Below, in pieces: positions 34,493 to 48,100 of a DNA stretch of 64,000 nucleotides (positions are counted from its first letter, which is position 1; each line of letters opens with the position of its first letter). Under the pieces are notes generated by a model that was not told where the DNA came from, did no database searches, and saw nothing but the letters and a program-made list of their open reading frames with translations. The position numbers and the translations under genes are program-made. Source of the stretch: Olsenella intestinalis (lineage in GTDB: Bacteria > Actinomycetota > Coriobacteriia > Coriobacteriales > Atopobiaceae); contig NZ_JALGRK010000002.1 of the NCBI RefSeq assembly GCF_023276655.1, positions 248,001-312,000 on the forward strand, read 5' to 3'.

Positions 34493-35966
34493 CGAGACCA
34501 CCTCCCCTCGGCGCCTTGACGGGCGCGACGCAGTACTCGGAGCCCGGGCCTGACTTGGTGACGGAGAGCAGGTCGAGGTCGGGGTGCTCCTCGCAGAGGA
34601 TCTGCAGGACGCGCGGGGTGCAGAAGCCGCCCTGGCAGCGGCCCATGGTCACGCCGAGGCGGCGCTTGATCGCGTCGACGGAACGGGCGCCGCGCCGGCA
34701 GGCCTCGCGGATCTGCCCCTCGGACACGACGCAGCAGCGGCAGACCAGGGTCCCGTAGGCGGGGTCCGCCTGGATGAGCGCGCTCCACTCGTCCTCTGAG
34801 ACGATATGGAGGTTGACGTAGCCCTTGCGGTGCGGGTCGAAGTCGGCACGCTCGGCGAAGGCCGCGGGGTCGTTGCGCGTGAGGACGTCGCCGCAGATGG
34901 AGGCCACCATGCGGCCGATGGCTGGGCTCGCCGTAAGGCCGGGGCTCTCGATGGCCGCGCAGTCCACGAAGCCGGGGGCGTCGGCGGCCTCGCCGATGAA
35001 GAAGTCGTGCTCGGCTCGGTGGGCGCGAAGTCCCGAGAAGGACGTGATCGTCTCGCGGAAGGGGATGTCGCGGACCGTGAGGGCGGCGCGCTCGCGCACG
35101 GTCGCGAGGCCGGCGGCCGTGGTCTGGGTGGCGCGCTTGCCGTCGACGTCGTCGGCCGTGGGGCCGACGAGGAGGTTGCCGTGGACCGTGGGCGTGACGA
35201 GGACGCCCTTGCCCATGGGACCGGGCAGCATGAAGACGGTGTGCGCGACGTGGGTGCCGGCCGTCGTGTCGAGCAGCTCGTACTCGCCGCGGCGGGGCTG
35301 GATGGTGAGGGTCTCTGCCGACGCCATGTTGTGGATCGTGTCGGCGTCGACGCCGGCGGCGTTGACGACGCAGCGGGCGCGGAAAGTGCCGCGGTCGGTC
35401 GTAACGGTCCAGGTGTCGCCGTCGCGGGAGAGTGCGGTCACCGGGGCGTTGAAGGCGAACTCGACGCCGTTGGCACGGGCGTTCTCGAAGAGGGCGATCG
35501 TGAGGCCGAAGGGGTCGCAGATGCCGGCCGTGGGCGCCCAGAGCGCGGCGACGGCCTCGTCCGAGATGTTTGGCTCCATGCGGAGAAGCTCTTCTCGCTC
35601 GACGATGCGAAGGCCCTCGACGCCGTTTTGGCGACCGCGCTCGAGGAGGGTCTCGAGGCCGGGGCGGGCGTCGTCGGAAGTGCAGACGACGAGCGATCCG
35701 ATGCGCATGAAGGCGAACTCGAGGTCGCGCTCGAGGTCGTCGAAGAGGGCGTTTCCCTCGACGTTGAGGCGGGCCATGAGCGTGCCGGGCCGCGCGTCGA
35801 AGCCGGCGTGGACGATGGCGGAGTTGGCCTTGGAGGTGCCGCAGCAGACGTCGTCGGCGGCCTCGAGCACGAGGAAGCGGCCCTCGTGGCGGGCGAGTTC
35901 GCGGGCCGTGGCGCAGCCGCTCACGCCCGCGCCGATGACGATGACGTCGTAGATGATGTCTTGCAC
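34485..35966 (-). CDS. glpA: GlpA-like FAD-dependent glycerol-3-phosphate dehydrogenase with BFD [2Fe-2S] domain
   Basis: 493-aa protein of the DAO/GlpO-GlpA family oxidising glycerol-3-phosphate (or a related hydroxy acid) to dihydroxyacetone phosphate. FAD motif [15 protein letters not shown] (residues 11-25), [18 protein letters not shown], the RRGEYELLD strand, then a C-terminal bacterioferritin-ferredoxin [2Fe-2S] domain with Cys409, Cys411, Cys444 and Cys449 (VCRCC ... GRCQGGFC). First gene of a three-gene operon (8-nt overlap, then 2-nt gap). No glpK, glpF or regulator is adjacent, so the natural substrate could be another L-2-hydroxy acid. The family also includes L-2-hydroxyglutarate oxidases. 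Confidence 0.82.
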   Translation of the reverse strand: MQDIIYDVIVIGAGVSGCATARELARHEGRFLVLEAADDVCCGTSKANSAIVHAGFDARPGTLMARLNVEGNALFDDLERDLEFAFMRIGSLVVCTSDDARPGLETLLERGRQNGVEGLRIVEREELLRMEPNISDEAVAALWAPTAGICDPFGLTIALFENARANGVEFAFNAPVTALSRDGDTWTVTTDRGTFRARCVVNAAGVDADTIHNMASAETLTIQPRRGEYELLDTTAGTHVAHTVFMLPGPMGKGVLVTPTVHGNLLVGPTADDVDGKRATQTTAAGLATVRERAALTVRDIPFRETITSFSGLRAHRAEHDFFIGEAADAPGFVDCAAIESPGLTASPAIGRMVASICGDVLTRNDPAAFAERADFDPHRKGYVNLHIVSEDEWSALIQADPAYGTLVCRCCVVSEGQIREACRRGARSVDAIKRRLGVTMGRCQGGFCTPRVLQILCEEHPDLDLLSVTKSGPGSEYCVAPVKAPRGGGLDA

Positions 35967-36070
35967 GCGTGCTCCCTGGTCGCAGGTGTGTGAATGCGGC
36001 CACTGCCGTGACCAATGGTCAGGCTAGCACCACGTGGCGGCGCGGGACCGACGGGCTCGGTCGGCGGCGT

Positions 36071-36102
36071 GGGGAGGGTCGCCACGTCGTGCGACCCTCC
36101 CC
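36071..36102 (-). terminator. Strong hairpin after the giant surface-protein gene
   Basis: Perfect 11-bp stem GGGGAGGGTCG / CGACCCTCCCC with a 10-nt loop, starting 20 bp after the stop of the 5,675-aa gene on the minus strand. There is no T tract, so termination efficiency is uncertain. Confidence 0.55.
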
Positions 36103-36122
36103 CGTCATGTCTATCGATGGCG

Positions 36123-39100
36123 CTAGCCGGCCATGACGGCCATCCAGCCCACGCCCTCGAAGTGCCAGCCGGCCCTCACGAGCGCGTCGTTCTCGGCCTC
36201 GGAGGTCGTGAAGTTGTGGGTGCCGACGGTGGCGTAGGGGTTGTACTGGCGGAGCACCGGCACGGAGCCGCCGGAGTTCCAGCCCACGCCCTCGTAGTTC
36301 CAGCCCGCCGCCACGAGCGCGTCGCGCTCGCCGGGCGACGGCGTGTAGTGGTGGTCTCCGGCGTAGGGGTTGTAGAGGCGGTAGACGGGCTCTCCGCCCT
36401 CGATGGGCGCCCACCAGCCGACGCCCTCGTAGTTCCAGCCCACGCGGCTCAGGAACTCGCGCTCGCCGGGAGAGGCGGTGTAGAAGTGCTCGCCCGAGTA
36501 GGGGTTGTAGAGGCGGAACATCGGGATCGCGTCGGGCCTGTCGGGCACGATCTGGAAGGTGGCCTGCGCCGCGCCCGTCCAGTTGCCGGTGCCGGAGATC
36601 GTGACCGTAGCCGTGCCGACGCCGACGTTGGACTCGTAGGCGGCCTCGTAGTCGACGCCGGAGACGAGCGCGCGGCCGAGGACCGTGACGTCGAGGGCGG
36701 GCTCGAGGGGCTCGCCGGTCTCGACCTGGTCGGCGATCGGCGCGATGGTCGCCTGCGCGATGTCGGCCGGGGCGATGGCGTAGGTGACCTCGATGGGGTC
36801 GGTCCCCCCGCCGGCCCAGTAGCTGTTTGCGGCGTCGCGCAGCGTCACCTTGGCAACGTACTCTCCGGCGTCGGTGGCCCGTGCGCCAGCCGCCTCGCAG
36901 AGTTCGTCGTCATAGGTCACGCCCGTCTGTTCCCTACCCTCGTAGACGAGTCCAGCGCGACCCACGGGAAGGGTGACCTCGGTCGGCAGGATCCGGAAGC
37001 TCGTCTGGAGCGTGGTCGTCTCCAGGAAGTTCCCCGTGCCAGAAATGGTCACCTCTGCGGTGCCGGCGTTGACGTTGTTCTCGTATCCGACAGAGTAGTC
37101 ATGACCAGGCTCGAGCGTCCGCTCGACGCCGGCGCCGTCCGTCCAGGTGACTGTCACGGGAGGCTCAAGCGGCTTAGCGGCGTACCGCTGGTCGGATATG
37201 GCGGCCACCGACCCGGAAGAGAGGTCTGCCGGGCTCACGGAGAGCGACGCGACGACCGAGGAGCCGGCGTAGTTGCCCGCACCCGTGGCGCGGACCCAGT
37301 ACGTGCCGGCGTCCGTGATCTGGTCAACGGGATTCGTGCAGGCCTCGTCGGCGAAGTACACGAGGGTGTAGTCGGTTCCGACCGCAAGCGGGTCGTCGCC
37401 CAGCATCACCTCGACCGCAGGCTCCAGGGCCATGCCCGTGAACGTCAGCGGGCCGACGTTGACCGTGGCGTTCTCGAGGGTGGCCGGACGGATCTCGAAG
37501 GACGCCGTGGACTCTCCGGCCTCCCAGTTGTCCGTACCGGCGACGGTCGCCCTCACCCAGTAGGTTCCGACCTCGGTGGGCTTGTCGGCCAGCACGGTTC
37601 CCTCGGCAAAGTCGGCGGTCGTGGCGTAGGCGTACGTCGGGGTGCCGAGCGACGGGGTGCCCACGGGCTCGTAGCTCTGGCCGAACACCGGAGCGGCGGG
37701 GCTCACGCCCACGGCGGGATTCCACGTCACGGTGGCCTTCGTCACGTGCACGACGCCGGTTGCGGCGACGAACGCGTAGTTGGGGGCGCTCAGCGCACTC
37801 ACGTCCACGCTCGACTCGTAGTCGCCCACGTTCGAGGTGGCAGAGCAGGTGCACGAGACGAGCGGGGTGCCGGTGATGTTGGCGTCGGCCAGCGTCTCGC
37901 CGTTCACGAAGCCGGTGTAGGTGACCTCGGAGAGGGCGTGCTCGGCGCCGTAGGCGAAGCTCTTCTCGACCGGCGTGACCGTGAGCGTGGCCTTGTCGAT
38001 GCGTGCGGTGGAGGTGACGGAGGTGGTCGTGAGCTCGTAGTTGGCGCAGGCGGGAACCGTCTCGTCGAGCGCCAGGCCCGTGACGGTGACGGGAACGGCG
38101 TCGCCGGCACCAGACGCGGTGAAGTCGGCAGCCAGCTGATCCGTCTTGAGGGCCACGACCTCGGCGCCGACAACGTCGTGGAAGGTCACGCCGCTCGCAT
38201 CGATCGTGGCCGCGGTCGTGCCGTCGTAGGTCTTGTCCTGCGCGCCGATGCCCGAGACCGTGATGGGCCTGCGCGTGACGTCGACGGTCAGCGTGCACTC
38301 GGCGATCGTGTAGTTGGCGTTGACGGGGTTGGTGGCGTCGAGGGCCAGGCCGGTGACGCGCGCGGGCTTTGCCGTGCCGACGCCGGCCTCCTCGACCTCC
38401 GCCGCGAGCGCGGCCGCCGCCAGCGTGGGCGTCTCGCCCGTGACGGCGCCCGTGAGGGCGGGCTCGCCGCTCACGGCGACGGTCGTCGTGCCGTCGTAGG
38501 CGCGGTTGGTCGCCGAGAGGCCCGTGACCTCGAGCTTGGCGGCCTCGATGGTGCCCGTGGCGTGTGCCTGGACGCCATCGTCCGCAGCGGCGATCGCGTA
38601 GTTGCGGTTCACGTTGGCCGCACCCGTGTCGTCGGCGAGGCGCACGCCGCGGATGGCGACGTCGATGCCGGCGGCCGCGTCCTTCGAGGCGTACGTGCCG
38701 GTCGCGGCGGCGAAGTCGAGGGTGGGAACCTCCCCGCCCACGGCGCCGGTAAACGTCGCGGCCGTGCCGTCGATGAGGCTGTTGGCGCACGTCGTCGTGC
38801 CGTCGTAGGCGCGCGTTTCGACGGCGATGTCGGACCCGGCCAAGGTGAGCGGCGCGGGAAGGATCTCGTAGCGCGCGGGCGCGGAGCTCGAGCCGGCGTA
38901 GTTGCCCAGGCCGTCGGCGCGCACCCAGTAGGTGCCCGCATCCACGAGGGCGTTGGAGGAGATGGGCTCGGTGCACTGGGCGTCCGCGAAGTAGCTGACG
39001 GCGTAGTCGGTTCCCTGGACGAGCGTCAGGGTTCCGCCCGTGCGCGTGAGCGTGCAGTCGGGCGTCTGCGTGAGCGACGTGTAGGTGGCGCTCGAGCACG

Positions 39101-42100
39101 TGAGCGTGTAGTCGGTCAGGCTCGCGGCGCCGATGGTGAAGGCCATGGGCTCGCTCGTGACGGCGAGCCAGTCGTCGGACTCGGCCACGCTCGCCCTCAT
39201 GTAGTAGTTGCCGACCGCCGCAGGGCGCGCGGTGACGAAGGGTCCGTCGACGGTGCGCGCGTACGAGAAGGTCGGACCGCCCTCGCCCTGGAAGGCTGCC
39301 TGGCCGGTGGGCGCGAGCGGCTCACCGTACACGATGCTCTGGATCGAGGGCTGGACCGTCCAGGAGTTGGTCGCCTTTGCGACGGTGGCGTCGATCACGC
39401 GCGAGGCGCTTGCGCCGTCGGCCCACGCGACGCTTGCCGCATCGGCGAAGTCCGTGGCGGCGATCTGGGCGGTCACCCGGTAGGTGCCCGCGTGGAGCGC
39501 CCAAGCGGAGCCATCGCGGACGGAAGCACCCTCGGCGTCGGCGGGGTCTGTCGCCGAGATGGCCGTGACCTCGAAGCCCGGGGCCTTGGCGATGGCCGCG
39601 ACCTCGGAGCCGGTGTAGGCGGCATCGTCGGCGTCGGGCACGGCAACGGTCCAACGCGCGTAGAGCGTGACGTCGCAGGTGCCGCCCGAGTAGGTCCACG
39701 CACCGTCGTCGCCGAGCTCCACGACGCCGGGCTCGCCGGTCGCCGATGCGTCGGCCTTGCGTGCCGCCCAGCCCTCGAAGGTCCAGTCGGCGCCGGCGGG
39801 CGCGGTCGGGCTGTCGTCAGAGACGCGCGAAACGACGCCGTAGGCAGCCTCGTCGATGCGGTCGCCCGCGAGCGAGCCGCCGTTGGCGTCGACCGTCGCG
39901 GAGTAGACGCGCGGGCTGGGCTCGTACACGGCGGAGAGCTTGATGTCGCCCGTTGCCTTGAGCGCCTCGTTGGCGTCCCTGCCCGAGATCCTGTTGCCGC
40001 TGGCATCCGTCCAGCTGGCAAAGGCGTAGGTGTGCTCGGCGTCTTTCGCCTTGGTGGGCTCGTTCTCGCCCGGAAACACCGGGGCGTAGCCGTAGTAGGC
40101 CGTGCCCGTGGCGATGAGCGTGGCGCCGTCCTCGTCGTACCAGCCTGCGGTGTAGCTGTCCAGGTCGTAGTTGACGCGCACGACCGTGGTGCCCGTGGGC
40201 CGTGCCGTGGAGTCGGCGGCGGGCTGATCGCCATCGGGCGTCGCCTCCAGGACGGAGACGTCGCCGAAGTGGAAGTGGTCGTAGGTCCTCAGCTCGTAGC
40301 TCACCGTCGTGCCGGCCTCGCAGGCCACGACGTCGGCATTGGCGCGCACGTAGCCGAGCGAGCCGTCGGTGGCGACGGTCTGCTTCCAGTGCTCGACCAC
40401 GTACGACGTCTGGATGAGCTCGTAGTCGGCCACGAAGGAGAGCGACTTTGCCGTTCCGCTCACGTCTCTGAGGTACAGGGTCGCCGTTCCGTCGTCGTTG
40501 AACGCGAGATCCACGGAGTAGGTGACGTCGCTCAGCTGGAAGCTCTGGGTGGAGGCGTCCAGCGTGGTCGCCTGACCCTCCTGGTCCGTGACCGCGAGGG
40601 TCGAGAGCTCGTAGTTGTCGTTCTGGGGCTTGAAGGCGAAGGAGGTGGTCTTCACGCCGTCGGGGAACCTCACCGGATCCTGGTCCATCTTGATCTCCTG
40701 GGCGCTGCTCGCCGTCGCCTGATCGACGCTGGCGCGATCGGAGCCGTAGCCCATGTCGACGTAGCCGTTGGTGGCCGCGCCCGACATGTAGGTGTGGCCG
40801 GCGAACACCGTGGTCAGGACGATGTGCGAGCCGTCAGCCGTGCCCAGGACCGTCAGGTCCTTGTAGCCATCGACGCCCGACACCATGCCGGACTGCGTCT
40901 TGCCCGCGACGTCGGTGTAGGAGTAGCTCCAGCCGACGAACTCGACGCCGGTGGCAGACACCGCGGTGGGGCCACCCGAGATCTTCTCGCCATAGGCGAC
41001 GCTCGTGCTCGTGGGACCGGTGATGGTTCCGGTGGCCTCGTCGTTCACGAAGTCGACGGTGTAGGTCTTGGCGTTCCACTTGGCGTAGAGCACCGTGTCG
41101 GAGCTCACGCCCACGGTCGTGGTGGTGGAGCCCGCCGGTACGACCGCCGTGCCCTCCCCCTCCGCGTTGTCGAAGTAGCCGGCTAAGTCATAGCCGGGGC
41201 GCGTGGGCGCGGCGGGCAGGCGATAGGTGGAGCCGAACGTCTGCTGGATGGCCTGTGTGCCCTCGCCGGTCGAGAAGGACCCGCCGTTGGCGTTGAAGGT
41301 GACCGTCGGCGTCGCCATGGTGACGCGCGCGGGGACCGAGACGCTGTCCTTGTAGTTGCCCTGGCCGACGAGGCGCACGACGTAGCTGCCCGCCTGGGTG
41401 ATTTGGTTCACCTTGACGTTGGAGGAGTTGTAGTACTCGATGGCGTAGTTGCTGCCGGAGACGTTCTCGGTGCCGCTCGCGAGCGCGACCGCGACCGTCG
41501 TCGGGTACGGGGCGCACCCCTCCGCTCCCAGGACGTAGGCGTACGCGCTCGCGCCGGCGTCCCACGTGCCGTCGAGGACGACGCGCGCGGTGGAGATGGA
41601 GCGCGGCTGGATCGTCAGGTCGCCCGGGGTGACCGTGACCTCGTAGTTGGGGTTGGTGGCACGCGCGCCGAGCGCGCCTGCGTGCGCGACGACGGTGGTC
41701 CCGCTGTACAGGACGTCCTCGTCGGTGTCGAGGCGCTCGTAGACGAGGCCGAGGTCGTCGCCGGCGACGACGCCGTAGGCGCTCTCGGTGGAGATCGTGT
41801 AGGACCCGGCCGGGTCGGCGTCACCGTAGGTCTTGCTCTTGTTGGCGACCGTGATGGTCACGGGGCGCGCCTCGATCCCCATCTCGGAGGGGACGACCGT
41901 CACGACGTAGTTGGGGTTGTCCGTGTAGGCCGCGCCGACCTCGTAGGTGCCGACGTCCTGGCTCGTGTTCGAGCGCGCGGGCGTCGCGGCGAGGTCGTCG
42001 GAGCCGCACATGCCGCTCACGCCGACCACGAAGGCCGGGTCGGTCGCGGGGTCGTTGTCGTAGACCTTCGAGGTCACTCGAACATCCTCGGGGCTCACCT

Positions 42101-45100
42101 GGATGGTGGCCTCGGCGGGCTCGATGGCGAAGGTCGTGCGCACCTCGCCCGTGCAGTCGCCGGTGCCCGTGACGATGACGGTCGGCGCCGCGCTCGAGGT
42201 GGCCGGGGCGGCGTTCACGTTGTTCTGGTAGCTCACGACGAAGTGCTGGTCCTCGTTGAGGTCGTCGAGCTTCAGGTCGCCGTCGAGGTCGGCCTGGGCG
42301 CGCACGCGCTGGGTCTGGGGGCTGGCGTCGTAGGTGCGGTCGACCACGCCGGTCACCGTGGCGACGGACAGGTCGAAGGGCGCGACCGTCACCTCGAGCT
42401 CGATGGGCGCCGTGGCGGCGTCGCCGGTCCTGCCACGCCACGTGTGGTTGCCGTCGAGGGTGGCGGTCACGGTGTAGGCGCCCGCGTGCGTGGCGTAGGC
42501 GCAGCCGTAGTTGGTCTCGTACTCGTACACGCCGCATCCGTCCACACCCTCGACCTTGGGCGTGATGGACAGCTCGAAGCCCTCGCCGGACTGGACCACG
42601 ACCTGCTCGCCTCCGTTGTAGACAACGGGACGTGCCTGCGGGACCACGGCCGAGGTCGGCAGGATCTCGAAGGTGCGCTCGGCGACGCCCGCGTAGTTGC
42701 CCATGCCCGTGACGATGGCGCGGGCCGTTCCGGCGGAGGTGTTGTCGGCAAAGGATAGCGTGTAGTCGACTCCCTCGACGAGGGTCACCGAGCCGTTGCG
42801 CACGGTGACGACGGGCGTGAGGGCGCCGCCGGTGTACTCCATGCTCGTGGCGGTGCTCACCATGTCGGTGGTTACCGCGCGCTGCGCGATGGTGAAGCTC
42901 GTCGTGGTCGCGAGGTCCGTGAAGTCGTCGGTTCCGGCCACGGTCGCGCGGGCGTAGTAGACGCCGGCCTCCGTGGGAGCCGCATCGGTGAAGGTTCCGT
43001 CCGGCTCGGTCGCATAGGCCCACGCGACCTGCTGGCCCTCGCCCACGAAGCGCGGCTCGCCCACGGGCTGGACGGCCTCGCCGAACGTGACGTTCAGCAC
43101 CGACGGCGCCGTCGTCCAGGTGTTCGTCGCAGGCGAGACGAGCATGGCGACCGTGCGCGCGGCACTTCCGCCATCAGCCCACGTCACGTTGGCCGAGGCG
43201 TCGGCGAGCGAGACGGTCACGGCATACGTTCCCGCATGCGTCGCGAACGCGCCGTCGCCGGAGACGCCCATGCCCTCGGCGGACGCGGTGTTGCCGGACA
43301 CGGAGGCGTCGGGCGCGATGGCCAGCGTGTAGCCGGCGCCTGCCGCGACGCCGACCTGCTGGGTTCCGTCATAGGTGAGCTCCGTCGCCGTGGGCGCCTT
43401 GACGGTCCAGGTGGCCGTGAGCGTTGCCGCCGCGGTGCCCTGGACGAACGTCGAGCCGCTCACGGAGCTGCCGGCGCCGGAGACGTTCCAGCCGGCGAAC
43501 TCGTAGCCCTCGCGCGTGGGCTCGGCGATGTCGAGCCTGCCGCGATAGGCGATGGCATGGTCCTCGTCGGTCGCGAAGGTGTCGTCGGCCGCCTTGGCAA
43601 AGCCGTCCTGCGACCAGTCGCCACCCGTGGGGTTGACCGTGAGCGCGAACGCGTCGTTCGCGTAGACGACCTTGACCTGGTTTGCGGCCGCGCTCGTCGA
43701 GAGCGTGACGGGCTCGGCGCTGCGCGAGGCGTAGCCGGCAACCTCGGGCGCGTCGACGATGACGTCGCAGTCCTCGGTGATGCCGACCTTCGCGCCATAG
43801 CGTGCCGAGGCGTTGACCGGGGCGAGAAGAACGTTGGGCGGTGTGGCGCCGTCCACGTAGGTGACCTGGTAGGCGCAGTCCTGGCGGCTGTAGCGAACGG
43901 TGACGACCGTCGTCCCGTCGGCGCGCACGCACGCACCCTCGCAGACGGGGCTCGTGGACGCGTAGGCGATGTCGGCGAGCGCGAAGCCCTCGCCCGGGGT
44001 CGGCTCGATCGCGATGGCGGAGCCCGCGTCGACGGCGGCGCTCGTGTACGACTCGCCCTCGGAGGTGGTGTAGCCGTCGCCGGTCACGTCCTGGCGAAGG
44101 ACGTCGACGCGGTAGGTCGCCTTCTTGACGCGATAGGTGACCTCGAACGTGAGCGACATGGTCGGATCGGTCGAGGTCCCGATCGTGATGGATCCCGCAT
44201 TCGCGTCGGAGGCGGAGGTGACCCACTGGTACTGGTAGGTATTGGGGCCGAGCGTGAAGCTCTTCTCGGCGGCGTCGATCGTGGTCTCGTGCGCCGAGGC
44301 GCTCGTGGCGGCGAGGTCGCGGACCTTGACGCTGTCGAGCTCATAGTTCTCGTTGACCGGAGCGAAGCTCACGACCTGGCCCTCGCTGGTGCTCTGGCTG
44401 TCGACCGTCGCGGAGGCGGCCGTGGCGGGGGCACCGACGCCCACCAGGCCGTTGGTCGCCGTGGCCGCGACGAAGGTGGTCTCGACGAGCTTGGCCGTGA
44501 AGGTCGCGGCGCCGGTCACGTGCACGCCGGTGTAGTCGTCGACCGTGCCGGTCGCGGTCGTGCCGTCAGGGCGCGCCATCGAGTAGGTCCAGCCGAGGAA
44601 GGTGTACTTTTCGTCGTCGTAGTCGCAGGTGATGCCCGCGGGCACCGTGGCGTCGTAGGTGACGCTCACCGAGCCCGTGGGGTCGAGCACGCCCCCGCCG
44701 GAGACGCTCACGCCGTGGTCGGCCTGGAACTTGACCGCATAGGCGTCGCGGTCCCACTTGGCGTAGTAGGTCGTGCCCTCGGCGAGCGCGCCCACGGGCG
44801 TGGCTGCCGTGACCTGGTCGCCCCAGTCGGAGCCGCCCTCGGTCCCGCGCGCCGTGAACCAGCCGGCGAAGGCGAAGCCGTCCCTCGTCGGGGCGGCGGG
44901 AAGGACGTGCGCGAGCGAGTAGGTCTGCTGGACCTCCGCAGGCGCGGTGGAGGCGCCGAAGGACCCGCCGTTGGCGTCGAAGGAGACCTGGTAGGTCTTG
45001 TTCTGCACCGTGAAGGGGACGTAGACCGTGCCCGAGAGGTTGTTCGCGCCCGTGAGGACGACGTAGTACGAGCCGGTCTGCGTGATCGCGGTGATGGTCT

Positions 45101-48100
45101 CCTTGCTCGCGTTCGCGAACTGGACGGTGTAGTGCGTGCCCTCGGCGAGCGCCTCGGGCGTGCCGTCCGCGTCGAGGTCCTTGGTCGCGCTGGCGACCTT
45201 GACCTCGGGCGCGAGGTCTGCCCCCTCGAAGTCGTAGGTCGCGTCGGCTTCGTTGAGCGTGACGTCGGCGCCCTCGATGGTCGCGGCCACGATGTTGAAG
45301 TCGCGGGTGGTCGACCCCGTGAAGTTGTTGGAGCCGCCCGCCTTGGCCGTGGCGACGGCGTGCGCGGTGCCCACGTTGGTGTTGTCCGTCCAGCCGGCGG
45401 TGAAGTCGTCGGCGGTGAGCTGGTACGTGCCGCTGTCCGTCACGAGGCTCACCGTGAAGGCGGGCTCGAGCGGAAGGCCGGTATAGGTCTGGTCGGCGAT
45501 GGCGCTGACGCTCACGGCCGAGTCGTCGAGGGCGCGCGCGGCGATCTCGAAGCCCTGCTCGAGCGGGGTCGCCGCGTCCTCGTAGTTGCCGTTCGCCACG
45601 GCCTTCGCCGTGACGCGCGGAGCGGAGGCGCCCGTCGCCGCAGACGCGTTCACGTTGTTGGCGAAGGTGACCTCGTAGTCGACGCCCTGCGTCAGGGCCA
45701 GGTCGAGGCTGGCGGCGGCGTCCTTGTACCTGGCGCTCACGGCGGGCTCGACGTCGAAGCCGGTGTAGGTGCTGCCGCCTGCGACGGTGAGCTCGACCTT
45801 GTCCATGGAGAGACGTGCGACGTTGACCTCGATCTGGCGCGGGGCGGTCGTTCCGTCGGCCCAGGTGCTCGTGTCGGGGTGGACGAGGGTTGCGGTGACC
45901 GCATAGGTGCCGGCGTTGGTCACGAAGGCGGAGCCGGCATCGGCCGTCCCCTCCCCTCGCACGCCGTAGCCCGCGTCGGTCACGATCGGGCCGTTGACGA
46001 CCATGTTGGAGAGCGTGTAGGCCGCTCCCGCCTCGACGGCCTTCTGCTCGCTGCCGTTGAAGGTGAGGCTTGCCGCCTCGGGAACGTCGACCGTCCACTG
46101 GGCGGTCACCTTCGAGGCGATCGAGCCCTGCTTCAGGGTCCACGTTCCGCCGGTGCCCTTGGTCACGGTCGTGGAGGTGCCCGACGCGGTCGGATCGACG
46201 GCGCTGACCGTCCAGCCGGCGAATTTGTAGCCCTCGCGCGTGGGCTCCGCCAGGGTGATCTCCCCCTCGAAGTCGAGATGCTCGCTCTTCTCGTAGAGAT
46301 CATGGTTGGTGGGATCTGCGGTCACGCCCGTCTGGGTCCACGCCGCAGCACCGTTCGCGTTGAGGTCGAACGAGAGCGGGTAGGAGTTCTTGTCCCACAC
46401 GGCGTACATGGTCACGACGTCGCCGTCGACGGTGGTCAGCCTGTTGGTGGTGGCGCCGAGGGCGAAGGCCACGGGGGCGTTGCTGCCGAACGACCAGCCG
46501 GTGAGCGTGTAGCCGTCGCGCGTGATGCCGCTGTTCTCGATCGTGGGCATGGTGACGATGTCGTCGTAGAGGTACTTCTTCTCGCTAAAGATGGTTCCCA
46601 CGCCGCCGTTGGCGTTGTAGCGCACGGTGTAGACGATCTTGTCCCATTGCAGGTAGAGGTCAAGGGACTCGCCGATGGCGGGCTCGGTGCCGGAGGCGAA
46701 CGACGCGCCCAGGCGGAAGGCGTCGCCCGACCCGTCGGGCTGGGTGTTCCAGGACACGCCCTTGTAGCCGTTGTACTGCCAGAGCGGCTGGGGAATGGTG
46801 GCGTAGGAGCCGAGGAGCGACGAATGGATGGAACGCACCTGAGAGATGACGTCGGTCCCGTCGGGCGCGTTGTAGTGGTAGTTGACCGTGTAGGAGTTGT
46901 AGCGGTTCACGGCCGTGAAGTAACCGTTGTCCGTCGCGCTCTGGGCACGCGCGTAGGCCTTGAAGTTGTTGGACGTCGCCCAGGGACTTGAGCTAAAGAG
47001 ACCCGCATGGGTGAAGTAGCGACCGACGATCTTGGTGGTGTAGCCCTCGTTCGCTGCACCAGTGCCGAACATGCCGTCGTAGGTCGTGAGAGCACTCATG
47101 TTCGTGCCCTCGGACACCAGCACGGTCGCAAGGTTCGTGCAGCCGGCGAAGCAGATGCTCGCATCAGTGACGCGGGTAAGGTCAAACCCGGAGAGGTCGA
47201 GTGCCGTGAGCTTGGCGCAGCCCTTGAAGGCGCCGCGCAGGTTGGTCATCGCCGGAGCCTTGACGCCGCTCAGGCCGAGACTCTGGAGGTTGGAGCAGCT
47301 GTTGAAGGTCGAGCGCATGTTGTCGACGCTCGAGAGGTCCCAGCCCGAAAGGCTGACGGACGTGAGGCCCGTGCAGGCGTTGCAGAGGTTGCGCATGTTC
47401 GTGAGACACGGCGTGTTGAAGGTGGAGAGGTCGAGCGTTGTCAGGGCCTTGGCGCCCTGGAAGGTACGGACCATGCTCGTGCAGCGCGACGTGTCGAGGT
47501 ACGCGACGTGAGAGATCTCCGTGAGCTTGTCGCAGTTCCAGAACCAGCCGGCAAGGGACTGCGGCTGCACCATCAGGAACGAGACGTCGAAGTCGACCTT
47601 CGTGAGGTTGGAGGCAAAGCCGTCAAGGTGCCAGGGGGCAGCTGGGCTCGCCGAGTCATCGACCGCGTAGCCGCAGTTGGCAGTGTTGAGCGTGTAGTAG
47701 GTCCCCTCCTCCTCGGGCTTGAGGGAGGTGAAGGTGAGCGTCTCGGCTGTGCCGTCGCCGTCCGAGTCCGAGCGTACCGCGTAGAAGTCGGCGGCCTTGG
47801 CGTACTGGGCGTAGTAGGTGTAGGACACGGACTCCTCACCGGACATGAGCGCCTTGTCGTACTTCGTCATGCGCACGCCGCCCTCGGGCTTGGTGTACCA
47901 GCCGCAGAACGTGTACTCGGAGCCCGAAGGTGCGGGATCGTTCGGGAACGTGTAGGAGTCGTCCGTCTTGAGCTGACCCACCAAGGTTCCGTCACGCAGG
48001 GTGTAGCCCGACTGGGCGCTGGTGTAGGCGGTGCCGCCCATGCTCGTGTTGGGATCGAAGGTGATCTCGCGCGAGTTGCCCTCCCAGATGGCATAGAGGG

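Noticed and set aside
36015-41186. 1,723-aa plus-strand frame opposite the giant protein, and similar long plus-strand frames at 43236-46991 and 52957-59058
   Set aside because: These are antisense to well-supported genes; composition (Val/Gly/Arg/Asp-rich, no domains) is that of high-GC shadow frames.
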